A DNA stretch of 64,000 nt, from contig JBAXGN010000003.1 in the NCBI GenBank assembly GCA_037139415.1, positions 1-64,000 on the forward strand, read 5' to 3'. The stretch comes from Verrucomicrobiota bacterium (GTDB lineage: Bacteria; Verrucomicrobiota; Verrucomicrobiia; Limisphaerales; Fontisphaeraceae). Numbering within the stretch: the stretch's first letter is position 1; each line of letters starts with the position of its first letter. Under the pieces are notes generated by a model that saw only the letters and a list, made by a program, of their open reading frames with translations, did not search any database and was not told where the DNA came from. A program made the translations under genes and the position numbers. This document shows positions 26,293-34,479 of the stretch, piece by piece.

Positions 26293-26826
26293 ATGAATGA
26301 CGATACCAAATCTTCGCCAGGAGCGGTGGAATCACCGTTGCATTTAAACAAATTTGCGCACCGATCAGCGGGTGAAACCGATCCGGTGGTACCGGGAAGC
26401 GAAAGCCAGACCATCTTCATTAAGAAAACCGCGGAGGAATCGGCGGCACACCTGCCGCAAGCCGCTCCGGGAGAGGATGACGCGTTTGGACTCCCCATCA
26501 AAGACATGCTGGGAGTAATCACGTACTGCTACGTCCGGGGCGTTTTCAGCTCGAAGGAGATCGCCGAAAAACTGAAACAGGACCCGGAGTTGCGCAAAAG
26601 CTTCGGCAAACACTTGCCGGACGAAGCGGATATCAAGGCCTTTCGCCGGAGTTATGCGGCGGAGATCGAGGACCTGCTTGAAACCGTATTCCGGGCTTTC
26701 CCGCCCAACGCCTCGAAAACAGACGGAGCGCAAGGCGTTGGCCAAACCGAAATCGTGCATCGCGAGGCGGTTGATCGGTTGCACGACGCCAACTGGGAAG
26801 ACTCCATGCGCCGACATTTGCACTGA
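26293..26826 (+). CDS. protein with transposase DUF772-like N-terminal domain
   Basis: A 177-residue protein. Residues about 70-115 (LGVITYCYVRGVFSSKEIAEKL, then FRRSY) match the DUF772 helical domain found at the start of IS4/IS5/IS1182-type transposases, including the SS-E-I turn. No DDE catalytic part follows: the gene ends in a short helical tail. The first ~60 residues are disordered. It is probably a domesticated, stand-alone transposase DNA-binding domain. It lies alone between oppositely oriented operons. Confidence 0.55.
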   Translation: MNDDTKSSPGAVESPLHLNKFAHRSAGETDPVVPGSESQTIFIKKTAEESAAHLPQAAPGEDDAFGLPIKDMLGVITYCYVRGVFSSKEIAEKLKQDPELRKSFGKHLPDEADIKAFRRSYAAEIEDLLETVFRAFPPNASKTDGAQGVGQTEIVHREAVDRLHDANWEDSMRRHLH

Positions 26827-26927
26827 TGAGCCTGAAAAGCCCCGCCCGCCAGACGGGGCATTTAATTTGGCGGGTTGCGGCAAACCAGTGCCAAGGTTTT
26901 AGCCTCGAATTACACGGTGGCGCGCGT

Positions 26928-28130
26928 TTAATTCGCAACGAACTGCATGATCCGCATGGCGTGGCCGGCGCTCTTGGTTTCGCCAGCCATGCGCAGGGTC
27001 AACGTATGTTTGCCACCGGTCAACTCGGAACCGAGCAGCACCGTGCGCGGATAATGCAAGCCTTTGCTATAGGCATGGAACAGATCCACCGGACGGAACG
27101 GCCCGCCATCAACGCTCGCTTCCGCAATTCCCGCATCCGGTCCGGCGACGATGAATGCGCCGATGGCCGTACCTTCAAACTCAAGTGATAATTCGGCTCC
27201 CGCCACGGTGGCGCAAAGCATGGGGATGGTTTTAAAGCGCGCGCGTTTTCCACCCGCGAGCGAATTCCAGTCAGGGATGCCCGTGGACCATCCATTTTTG
27301 ATTTTGGCGAGTTTCGGGTCAATAAAGCGACCCGCACTGTAGTTGAGGGGATCAAGCGGCTGGGGCAACGGATGCGCGACGAGGGCGGCGGTTTTGGTGA
27401 GCGGCTCTTGCCACGCGCGGTTGAAGGCTTCATCAATCATCCGGGCGCAGATGGCGTTTCCAAACGGCGCGGGGTGTACGCCCCCGTATTGTTTCCAGGT
27501 CAACATGCCAGCGGTGATTTCCTCAGCGGCCTCCTTGGCAAGGTTGATGGTGGTGATGGCATAGTGTTTCGCGACAGCCTCGTGCGCCTCGATGGTGAGC
27601 GGCGTAACGCCCGACTGGAGGGCCTTGAGCATGCCTTCGTTCACGAAGAACGTGATGATAATGTCCGTGTTCGGGTTATTCTGCCTGGCATGACGAATGA
27701 TCCCTTCGAGCCCACGGATGCACTCGGCACGCGTATGATGTCCATCCTGGTCGTCGTTCACCGCAAACTCGATGAAGAACAAATCCACGGGCCCGCCGCC
27801 AAGCACGTCCCGATCCAGACGAAACGCGCCGCTGGTCGAGCACGTGGAGGAGATCCCGGCATCAATAAAGGTGAACTCCGTTTCTGGGAATCGCTTTTTC
27901 AAAGCGTCGCACACCATGGGACGGTAGCCATCCATCTCGGTAATCGAGCCGCCCATGAAGGCGACGCGCCCTTTCTTGTGAACGGTAAATTGGAGACGCG
28001 CGTTATTGAGGCTGCCGCGGAATTGGACATTTTCGCCAAAAGGCGGCTTCGTCTCGGCAGCGCGCGTGTCAGACGATTGGGCGAGGCCCATGAGAGTCAA
28101 AAGCAGAGTGGTGGCAAGCAACGGTTTCAT
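26928..28130 (-). CDS. secreted SGNH/GDSL hydrolase
   Basis: A 400-residue protein with a signal peptide (MKPLLATTLLLTLMGLAQSS). SGNH blocks: GGSITEMDGYR (block I Ser), then DAGISSTCSTSG (block II Gly), FIEFAVNDD (block III Asn) and GGVHPAPFGN (block V His). A beta-rich C-terminal domain (about 290-400) resembles a carbohydrate-binding or jelly-roll module. It probably deacylates a polysaccharide. Orientation is opposite to the other esterases. Confidence 0.85.
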   Translation of the reverse strand: MKPLLATTLLLTLMGLAQSSDTRAAETKPPFGENVQFRGSLNNARLQFTVHKKGRVAFMGGSITEMDGYRPMVCDALKKRFPETEFTFIDAGISSTCSTSGAFRLDRDVLGGGPVDLFFIEFAVNDDQDGHHTRAECIRGLEGIIRHARQNNPNTDIIITFFVNEGMLKALQSGVTPLTIEAHEAVAKHYAITTINLAKEAAEEITAGMLTWKQYGGVHPAPFGNAICARMIDEAFNRAWQEPLTKTAALVAHPLPQPLDPLNYSAGRFIDPKLAKIKNGWSTGIPDWNSLAGGKRARFKTIPMLCATVAGAELSLEFEGTAIGAFIVAGPDAGIAEASVDGGPFRPVDLFHAYSKGLHYPRTVLLGSELTGGKHTLTLRMAGETKSAGHAMRIMQFVAN

Positions 28131-28167
28131 AAAACAGATGGCGGTTAAAATCGGTAAACAAAATTCA

Positions 28168-28515
28168 TCATATCGCCGCCAACCATAGCGAGGTCCGGCA
28201 CAACGACCAACGAAAAAATAGCACCCAGTGCTTTAACTCGGTCAACACATGCAGCCAAAACTTGGCCCCCTCACTCGCAGCGGCCCACATCCCCAGCACC
28301 TCCTTCTGCCCGGTGATCGTGATCCCCAGCGCGAGGTAAACAGCCACCTTCGTCACCTGGCCATTGTCCCGCACTTTGCCCCACAGCGCGTCAAAATACA
28401 CGATCGGGTACACTTCCTCCAACGGTCGGTTCTGCCAGACCAGCACTTCCGCGCACACGGCGTCGGTCACTTGCGAGACTAACGACGGCGACACTTCCAC
28501 CCCGTAAATCGGGGG
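28168..28515 (-). pseudogene. IS256-family transposase fragment
   Basis: About 110 residues matching the middle of Mutator/IS256 transposases: [18 protein letters not shown], then [19 protein letters not shown] (first catalytic Asp), GKEVLGMW and [14 protein letters not shown]. Both ends of the transposase are missing, and after LTELK the sequence departs from the family near 28225. No terminal inverted repeats are visible. It lies just upstream of tmRNA. Confidence 0.8.
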
Positions 28516-28668
28516 TGAACTTGGTTTTGTGGGTGGTGGTATGTGATCTTCACAGTCAAGGAACCGGCAGCGAAGAACTGAAGTGCGGGAACGGGCGCGT
28601 ATTAAACGTTATCCGTACTTGACCTTCAGTGAAGCCGGTGCCATATTACACGTGCAAACTCTGAGTGT

Positions 28669-29020
28669 GGGGGCGTACTGGTTTCGACCTGAGATACACG
28701 CCGGAGGTGGCATGCCGAGGATGATCCGTGGGCCTCGTAAATCATCGGGTCAAAAAATAACAGCCAACACTGAATTGGCCCTCGCAGCCTAGTGCTGCGG
28801 CGTTCACTGCCGAACACCTGCTACGGTGGATGAACGATGCAGCAGGTATGGGTGATGCCGGAGACAGCGCGGCAAAAGCCCGAGAAAAATTCATGCTGAC
28901 TATGCGCACGGATTCTTGCCGAAAGGTTATCCGGACGTAGAAACTCTCTTTCGGCTAAGCATGTAGTCACGGCCGGTTTGCTTGTCAGGGACGGGGGTTC
29001 AACTCCCCCCGCCTCCACCA
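28669..29020 (+). ncRNA. ssrA: tmRNA (ssrA), tag ANTELALAA
   Basis: A 352-nt transfer-messenger RNA. The 5' end GGGGGCGTACTGGTTTCGAC pairs over seven positions with CGCCTCC near the 3' end, followed by A and an encoded CCA (29018-29020). The 3' part has a T-arm with GGGTTCAACTCCC. The tag reading frame is 28763-28789 followed by TAG: ANTELALAA, with the usual hydrophobic ALAA-type degradation end. It rescues stalled ribosomes together with SmpB. An ORF running across it is not a gene. Confidence 0.95.
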
Positions 29021-29126
29021 TCCGCTGAGTCTCGATACCTCACCTACTCATGCCGACTCTGGTATGACGCCAATAAACCCCAATGCACCGGAATGGGTGC
29101 CCATCCAAAGGAAGGGTTTTGCCGTT

Positions 29127-30242
29127 CTATTCCAAATGCACCCGGATGGCACCGTTGGAAGTTCGAATTTCAGACACCCCGCCGGAATCCGTCAGCACGA
29201 TCTGCTTTTGTTCCTTTTCGCCGGTAACGGAAATCGGTTTGCGCGGTCCATCCACCTGGATGTTGCCGAAGGAGGTCGCGGCTTTGATGGTGCCCTTGGC
29301 GCTCGATGGCAAATAGACCGTCACCGCGCCAAAGGTGGCCGTCAACTGGAAGGTATTCTCATTGCCTTTGGCGGGCGCGTACGTGAGCGTGCCATTGAGG
29401 CTGGAAAGATCGGCGGCACCCGTGACCTCCCGGGCCTCGACAGAACCAAAGGAGGTGCTGGCCGTGACGTCGCCGCGGATTTTCTCGATTTTGATCGCGC
29501 CGTTCGAGTTGCGAACGGCCGTTTTGCCGGCCACATCCCGGATCGTCACCGTGCCAAACGCCGTGGTCGCTTGCACCGCATCGCCCGCCTTGACCACTTC
29601 GATGCCGCCATTGCTGGTGGTGGCGTCCACCTTGCCCTCCACGTCGCGCGCCGTGATATGCCCAAACGAGGTGTTGGCTTTGACAGAGCCCGCGATCTGC
29701 TCGGCGGAAATCGCGCCATTGGAAGAACGCAGGGTGACCGGACCGCGCTGCTTCCTCACGGTCACGCTCCCAAAGCTGGTTTCGGCATCCACCGCGCCGC
29801 CCAGGCCCTGCAAATGAATCGCGCCGTTGGAGGTTCTGGCTTTGATCCCTTTGGCCTCCGGCACGCGCACCTCGAACGAGCAACCGGCACCGAAGCGCGA
29901 GAGCTTCGGGGCTTCCATCCAGATGGCCAGCACCTGTTCGGAACGACGCTCGGTTTTGACCAGAACGCGCGACAGGTTGGTTTTGGCTTCTTCCAAAGTC
30001 TCCCCGCCAGCATTGATTTTGGCGATGATCTCCACGTTCGTCACGCCGGAATCGGCCACCACCGAGATGCCACCGAAGGCCGTCCGCACCTCCAAACCGC
30101 TGCCCGCCACCGGCGGCACACTCAGGCGCCGATCCTCGCTGGCTTGTTGGAAATTTACGTTAAGGCGGCAATTGATTACCCCCAGCGCCCACAACAACCC
30201 CAAGCCGACAAGTAAAAGACAGGTACGAAGTGTCATAGTCAA
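29127..30242 (-). CDS. DUF4097-type beta-solenoid lipoprotein-like/secreted protein
   Basis: A 371-residue protein. The N-terminal hydrophobic segment (LLLVGLGLLWALGVINC) could be a signal anchor or lipobox-like signal ending in Cys25. From about residue 130 to 330 the sequence is made of 18-residue repeats with alternating SFG and SNG turns (TSFGHIT, TSNGGIE, TAFGTVT, NSNGAIK, TSFGSVE), expected to form a right-handed beta-solenoid. DUF4097/DUF4098 proteins are cell-envelope proteins of unknown job, sometimes described as putative adhesins. It stands downstream of the NHL/Ig gene on the same strand. Confidence 0.75.
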   Translation of the reverse strand: MTMTLRTCLLLVGLGLLWALGVINCRLNVNFQQASEDRRLSVPPVAGSGLEVRTAFGGISVVADSGVTNVEIIAKINAGGETLEEAKTNLSRVLVKTERRSEQVLAIWMEAPKLSRFGAGCSFEVRVPEAKGIKARTSNGAIHLQGLGGAVDAETSFGSVTVRKQRGPVTLRSSNGAISAEQIAGSVKANTSFGHITARDVEGKVDATTSNGGIEVVKAGDAVQATTAFGTVTIRDVAGKTAVRNSNGAIKIEKIRGDVTASTSFGSVEAREVTGAADLSSLNGTLTYAPAKGNENTFQLTATFGAVTVYLPSSAKGTIKAATSFGNIQVDGPRKPISVTGEKEQKQIVLTDSGGVSEIRTSNGAIRVHLE

Positions 30243-30275
30243 CAGGTGTGGAAGGTTGTTAACGGCGTTCCCTCA

Positions 30276-32075
30276 TCACGGCACCCAGCGCAGCCGATAA
30301 AATTGACGCGATTGGATATCACCATCCGGCACCACAATATCCACCGTGCCGGATTCGTTGTTCACCCCCGACAGGTTCACCCAGTCAATGAGGTTGGTGC
30401 TGCCATCCAGGTAATACGTACAACCGGGAATGCCCGTCAGGGTGAATTGGATCCCGGTGGCGGGATCATGAGCGGTGACATCCAAACGCGGCGGCGCGGG
30501 CGGAGTGATGACTTTGAGTGCCGTGACTGCACTGGTGCTGCTCACCGCGTTGTTGACCACCAGGGAATACTTTCCGCTATTGTCGGGTGTCACATTGCTC
30601 AACAAGAAAGTATAGGCGGTCGCACCGGGAATATCCAGCCCGTTGAATTGCCATTGGATGACGGGGGCGTCACCCGCGATGCCGGCAGTCAGGAGCACAT
30701 TGGTGCCCTGGACCACCATCTGGTTGGTGGTAATGCTGGTGATGCTCAACGGCACCAGCACGGTCAGCGGCGCGGTGGCGCTGGTAAAATCACCCATCGG
30801 ACCCGTGACATAGACCGAGTAATTGCCGCTATCCGGCGGCATAACGCCCGTCAGGGTCAAGGTGCCACTGGTGGCCCCCGAGATGCGTCCACCATCAACC
30901 AGGCTGATGCCGCCCTTGCGCCATTGGTAACTGAACGGCCCGGAGCCGCCAGCCGTCACCGACAAGGTCACCACGCTTCCGGCCGCCACAACCGGGCGCG
31001 CGGGCAGGACCGAGACATGGTTAAAGGAATCCAGGCCAAACACCTCCACCCGCCCATTGTTTGGTGCGGCGACAAATAGGCGGCCATACCCATCCAAGGC
31101 CACGGAGGTGGGCGTGGCGAGCTGCCCAACGCCATCGCCCAGCGCGCCGATTTTGGAAAGATACACGCCCTGCGAATCAAATACGCGCACAATGCTTTGA
31201 AAGGAATCCGCCACATAGAGACGGCCTTGGGCATCGCCCGTGATGCCCTGCGACCTGCCGCCGGCCGCGCCCAACCCCATGCCCCCGAGCGGTGTCACCA
31301 GGGAAAAGGCCCGCAGTAATCCGCCATTGCGATCAAAGACCTGCACCTGATCATTGTTCTGATCCACGACAAACAGTTCCCCAATGGCACTCACAAACAC
31401 GCCCGTCGGAAAATCAAATACTGCGGCATTGGTCCCCTGCCCGCCCAATTGGAAGACGAACTTGCCATCGCGATATGCCTTGATGGCATTTGCCGGACTG
31501 TCCGCCACATACAGGATATCGCCGCCAGGTGCCGCGTCTATGGCAAGATGATTGGGCATGGCAAATTCAGTGTCACCAACCCCCACTTTATAGAGCAGAT
31601 TCCACTGGGCATCAAAAACGCTGACGCTGCCGGTCTGCATTTCGCCCACGAAAATGCGCCCATTGCCATCCACGGCAATGCCCAGCGGTTTCTGAAAACC
31701 CGATTTGACCGCCGTGACCTGACCAAACCCATTAAACACAACCACCCGCCCAGCTTTACTATCGGTGACATACAGGTTGCCAGCGGCATCCACCGCCAAC
31801 CGCGTGGGCACCACCACTTGCTCGGTGTACGCACCCAGCGCAGTCGCGACGGGTGAAGCGGCTTGGGCCAAGGTCACGGACAAGCCACATACGATGGCCA
31901 GCACAGCGATATTTGTAGCCGTCGAGGTAAGGAGACGGAACGCGGCGATTGCGGATTGCGGATTGCGGATTGCGGAATGGTCTATCTCCTTACAACGGAC
32001 AGGCAAATCAAGCCCGCCGTGAAACATGCGGGCGGATTGCGCCAAGCGAATGACACATTGATACAATGCTTTCAT
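30276..32075 (-). CDS. NHL-repeat and Ig-like domain secreted protein with in-frame palindromic element
   Basis: A 599-residue protein starting at the ATG at 32075, which overlaps the radical SAM stop (ATGA at 32072-32075). The hydrophobic signal segment (IAVLAIVCGLSVTLAQA) does not begin until about residue 56. The stretch before it is the palindromic element read as HSAIRNPQSAI. NHL propeller blades follow over about 85-350 (LAVDAAGNLYVTDS, LGIAVDGNGRIFVGE, and others), then two Ig-like domains (about 360-530; QWRKGG, DSGNYSVYV, DNSGKYSLVV) and a C-terminal module. It is probably exported or surface bound. NHL proteins are partners of multiheme cytochromes elsewhere in this window. Confidence 0.75.
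   Translation of the reverse strand: MKALYQCVIRLAQSARMFHGGLDLPVRCKEIDHSAIRNPQSAIAAFRLLTSTATNIAVLAIVCGLSVTLAQAASPVATALGAYTEQVVVPTRLAVDAAGNLYVTDSKAGRVVVFNGFGQVTAVKSGFQKPLGIAVDGNGRIFVGEMQTGSVSVFDAQWNLLYKVGVGDTEFAMPNHLAIDAAPGGDILYVADSPANAIKAYRDGKFVFQLGGQGTNAAVFDFPTGVFVSAIGELFVVDQNNDQVQVFDRNGGLLRAFSLVTPLGGMGLGAAGGRSQGITGDAQGRLYVADSFQSIVRVFDSQGVYLSKIGALGDGVGQLATPTSVALDGYGRLFVAAPNNGRVEVFGLDSFNHVSVLPARPVVAAGSVVTLSVTAGGSGPFSYQWRKGGISLVDGGRISGATSGTLTLTGVMPPDSGNYSVYVTGPMGDFTSATAPLTVLVPLSITSITTNQMVVQGTNVLLTAGIAGDAPVIQWQFNGLDIPGATAYTFLLSNVTPDNSGKYSLVVNNAVSSTSAVTALKVITPPAPPRLDVTAHDPATGIQFTLTGIPGCTYYLDGSTNLIDWVNLSGVNNESGTVDIVVPDGDIQSRQFYRLRWVP
31915..32003. repeat. palindromic GATTGCG element, copy in the NHL gene
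   Basis: The left arm GTAGCCGTCGAGGTAAGGAG (from 31915) and a decayed right arm (about 31980-32003) flank about four tandem GATTGCG heptamers (31947-31977). It is inserted in frame near the 5' end of the NHL gene. Read on the minus strand it encodes HSAIRNPQSAI. Copies are at 34303-34333 and 35032-35116. Confidence 0.85.
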
Positions 32076-33589
32076 GTTATTGCTCCTGCGTTAAGGGGGA
32101 TTGAACTGATGACCGCCAGTTCCGGAGACATCGGATGTTTCATCGCTGCTGCCGGTGTTTCGGCCATCCCTGAAGGGTGTCCCAACCCGGCCATTTGATC
32201 GCGCAGATACGAATGTTCCATCAGCAGTTTCATGAGGGTTTTCATGAACTCCTGCTTCCATGGCGGCATGGTATGCATACGCCGCATCTTGTTCTGGTAA
32301 AACTCGCGGAACCCGCTGAAAAGCTGCTCGCGCACTTCATCAAGGGTCATGGCGACCGGCTTAATCACGGGTTCCACCAGGTTGTATTTCCGGTAATCCC
32401 GCACGGCGATATGATCTTTGACGTCGTTATACAGATCGGCATAGGGCCACGGTGTGATGGCGAGAAAAAACGCCATATCCGGATCAAAGAACTTGGCGAG
32501 TTCCACCGTGCGCTGCATGTCCGCCGTGGTTTCATCCGGCATGCCCATGACAAAGGAAGTTTCCGAAATCATCTCGTGCTGGTTGATCAACTCGATGGCG
32601 CGCTTGCCCTGCTCGACCTTGGCGTCCTTCTTGAACAGGTCCAGCGTAGCCTGGTTGACGGATTCCACGCCCACATAGATATGCTCGATGCCTGCCTTGC
32701 GATAGCGCGGCAACAGGTCGGCGTCGCGCAGAATATCGTCCACCCGGGTTTCCAACAGCAGCGCCGTGCCCAGGTTGCGCTCAATCAGCAGGTCCAGGAT
32801 TTTGCTCCAGCGCACCGGGTCCAGGGAGGGGATTTCATCGGCGAGCATGACCACATCCACACCGTGCGTATCGCGCAGCATCTCCAATTGGTTGACGAAC
32901 CGTTCCGCGGAAACCGCCCGCCAGGATTCCTTCCAGAAAAGGCGCTGGGAACAAAACGAACAATGCTGCTTGCAGCCGCGCGAGGAGGAAACGACGGCAA
33001 GCGTGCTGCCGGGTTTGGGCCGATAACTGTATTCCTTCCACGGCACGAGATTCCAGGATGGTTCGAGCGCATCCAGATCGGTGATAAAGAGGCGGGGGGG
33101 AGTCGTCACAATCCGGTCGCCCTCCCGATAAGCAATGCCTGGCACGCGACTGAGGCTGGCATCCGCCTGCCAGGCCCGCATCAGGTCCACCGAGGTCTCC
33201 TCGCCTTCCGCCCGCACCACTACATCCACCTCCGGATGTTCGCGCAGGATTTCCTCATACATGAAGTGGGGATGGGTATTACCCAGCACGGTCAGTACTT
33301 GCGGCAATTCTTCCTTGGCGACGCGGCAAACTTCCATGCCATCCACCACCGTGGCGGTGATGCAGGAAACAAACACGGCATTCGGCTGTTCACGGCGGAT
33401 CGTTTCGCGCACTTGTTCCAACGTGTCGAACCGGGTCATGGCATCATACAGCGCCACGCCAAAACCCGCGCGTTGAAGCGCCCCGCCCACATACAGCAGC
33501 CCCAACGGCAGCCACGACCCAGCCGACTCCACCACTCCCGAGTGGTAGGGCGGCGTCACTAGCAAAATTTCAGGGCGTGGTTTCATCAT
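32072..33589 (-). CDS. B12-binding-domain radical SAM protein
   Basis: About 505 residues from the ATG at 33589, which overlaps the CcsA stop (ATGA at 33586-33589); the frame extends 75 bases upstream inside CcsA. Residues about 5-140 are a cobalamin-binding Rossmann-like domain (LLVTPPYHSG, then VFVSCITATV). The radical SAM motif CKQHCSFC (CX3CX2C) lies near residue 215, followed by a TIM-barrel pattern (YVGVESVNQ, SFVMGMPDET). The C-terminus is helical. Such enzymes do methyl transfer or other radical chemistry on unknown substrates. Its place in the cytochrome c biogenesis operon suggests an envelope or redox role, but the substrate cannot be told. Confidence 0.85.
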   Translation of the reverse strand: MMKPRPEILLVTPPYHSGVVESAGSWLPLGLLYVGGALQRAGFGVALYDAMTRFDTLEQVRETIRREQPNAVFVSCITATVVDGMEVCRVAKEELPQVLTVLGNTHPHFMYEEILREHPEVDVVVRAEGEETSVDLMRAWQADASLSRVPGIAYREGDRIVTTPPRLFITDLDALEPSWNLVPWKEYSYRPKPGSTLAVVSSSRGCKQHCSFCSQRLFWKESWRAVSAERFVNQLEMLRDTHGVDVVMLADEIPSLDPVRWSKILDLLIERNLGTALLLETRVDDILRDADLLPRYRKAGIEHIYVGVESVNQATLDLFKKDAKVEQGKRAIELINQHEMISETSFVMGMPDETTADMQRTVELAKFFDPDMAFFLAITPWPYADLYNDVKDHIAVRDYRKYNLVEPVIKPVAMTLDEVREQLFSGFREFYQNKMRRMHTMPPWKQEFMKTLMKLLMEHSYLRDQMAGLGHPSGMAETPAAAMKHPMSPELAVISSIPLNAGAIT

Positions 33590-34479
33590 TGGAAATAGGC
33601 CGAATGCATGGACGGAAAAACAAATGGGAAAATCAACACGGTCAGCACCGAAAGCACAAAGCACGAAATCGTACCCCAGGCCAGCGTGGCCGGTTTCAGG
33701 CGGAAAAACAATCGGGCATGCAACAAAATGGCGTAGGCCAGCCAGGTCACCAGCGACCAGGTTTCAATCGGGTCCCATCCCCAGTAGCGCCCCCAACTCT
33801 GGTTGGCCCAGATGGCGCCGGCACCAATCGTAGTTGTCCAGAAAACAAAGCCGAAACCGATGAATCGTACCGTGTACGCCTCGACGACATCCGGCGCGGG
33901 CAGACGATCCAGCCAGCGGCCTGAAGCGCCCTTGAGTTTCCTTAATAGCACAATGGCGGAAGCCATGGAGAGAATGAACGCCCCTACCGCCAGTTTGTTA
34001 AAAATGACATGGAACACGAGCCACAGCGAGCGCAGCGTGGGCGGCAGGTTGCGCGCCTCTGGATTGGTGAATAGGCCCAAGCCCACCATCAGGATGGAGA
34101 CCGGCAAGGCCAGCAGGGCGAGCGGAGCCCAATTGGGTTTGCGCCAGACAAACAGGAGCAACATCACAATCGTGATCCAGGCATTGGAGGAGAGCACCTC
34201 GTACTTGAGCATGTACGGGCCATGGCCCACATGGATATAGCGCAGAACCAGCGCCACCGAATGCATCGCCAAGCCGGCCACGGTCACCCAAAGCGCCCCC
34301 TGAATTGCGGATTGCGGATTGCGGATTGCAGAATCAGGCTCTGGATTTGAGGATGTCGAACTGACTATTTGTTTCGGCAGACCGCCGAAAAACAGGGCGT
34401 ACGCAAACCCGACGGTTGCGGCAATGTACAACGCCACAGCCGACCAATGACAGACAGTTTCCCACGCAAACGGGCTCAT
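33586..34479 (-). CDS. ccsA: cytochrome c biogenesis protein CcsA
   Basis: About 297 residues from the ATG at 34479, which overlaps the stop of the ResB gene (ATGA at 34476-34479). There are eight or so membrane segments. The WWD haem-handling motif reads WGRYWGWDPIETWSL. CcsA with ResB forms the system II haem lyase that attaches haem to CXXCH motifs in the periplasm, which fits the many multiheme cytochromes around it. The loop between the first two membrane segments contains the heptamer repeat read as SAIRNPQSAI (about residues 49-58). Confidence 0.9.
   Translation of the reverse strand: MSPFAWETVCHWSAVALYIAATVGFAYALFFGGLPKQIVSSTSSNPEPDSAIRNPQSAIQGALWVTVAGLAMHSVALVLRYIHVGHGPYMLKYEVLSSNAWITIVMLLLFVWRKPNWAPLALLALPVSILMVGLGLFTNPEARNLPPTLRSLWLVFHVIFNKLAVGAFILSMASAIVLLRKLKGASGRWLDRLPAPDVVEAYTVRFIGFGFVFWTTTIGAGAIWANQSWGRYWGWDPIETWSLVTWLAYAILLHARLFFRLKPATLAWGTISCFVLSVLTVLIFPFVFPSMHSAYFQ
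34303..34333. repeat. GATTGCG heptamer repeat, copy in ccsA
   Basis: About four tandem GATTGCG heptamers (the last with one change) without the long arms seen in the other two copies; only CTGA/TCAG flanks remain. It is in frame in a membrane-protein loop of ccsA and is read as SAIRNPQSAI on the minus strand. Confidence 0.85.

Noticed and set aside
28583-28792. 69-codon ORF ending ANTELALAA
   Set aside because: It runs into the tmRNA tag frame by chance; only the tag part is translated, as tmRNA.
29064-30215. 383-codon plus-strand ORF opposite the DUF4097 gene
   Set aside because: Its translation is the antisense of the 18-residue repeats and has no domain; the minus-strand reading has signal and family features.
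31946-31978. GATTGCG heptamers as a slipped-strand phase-variation tract
   Set aside because: Loss of one 7-base unit would shift the frame and could act as a switch, but two copies are framed by palindromic arms and all three have about the same unit number, which fits an inserted element better.
32177-33562. 461-codon plus-strand ORF opposite the radical SAM gene
   Set aside because: Antisense shadow; the minus strand has the CX3CX2C and cobalamin-domain motifs and operon overlaps.
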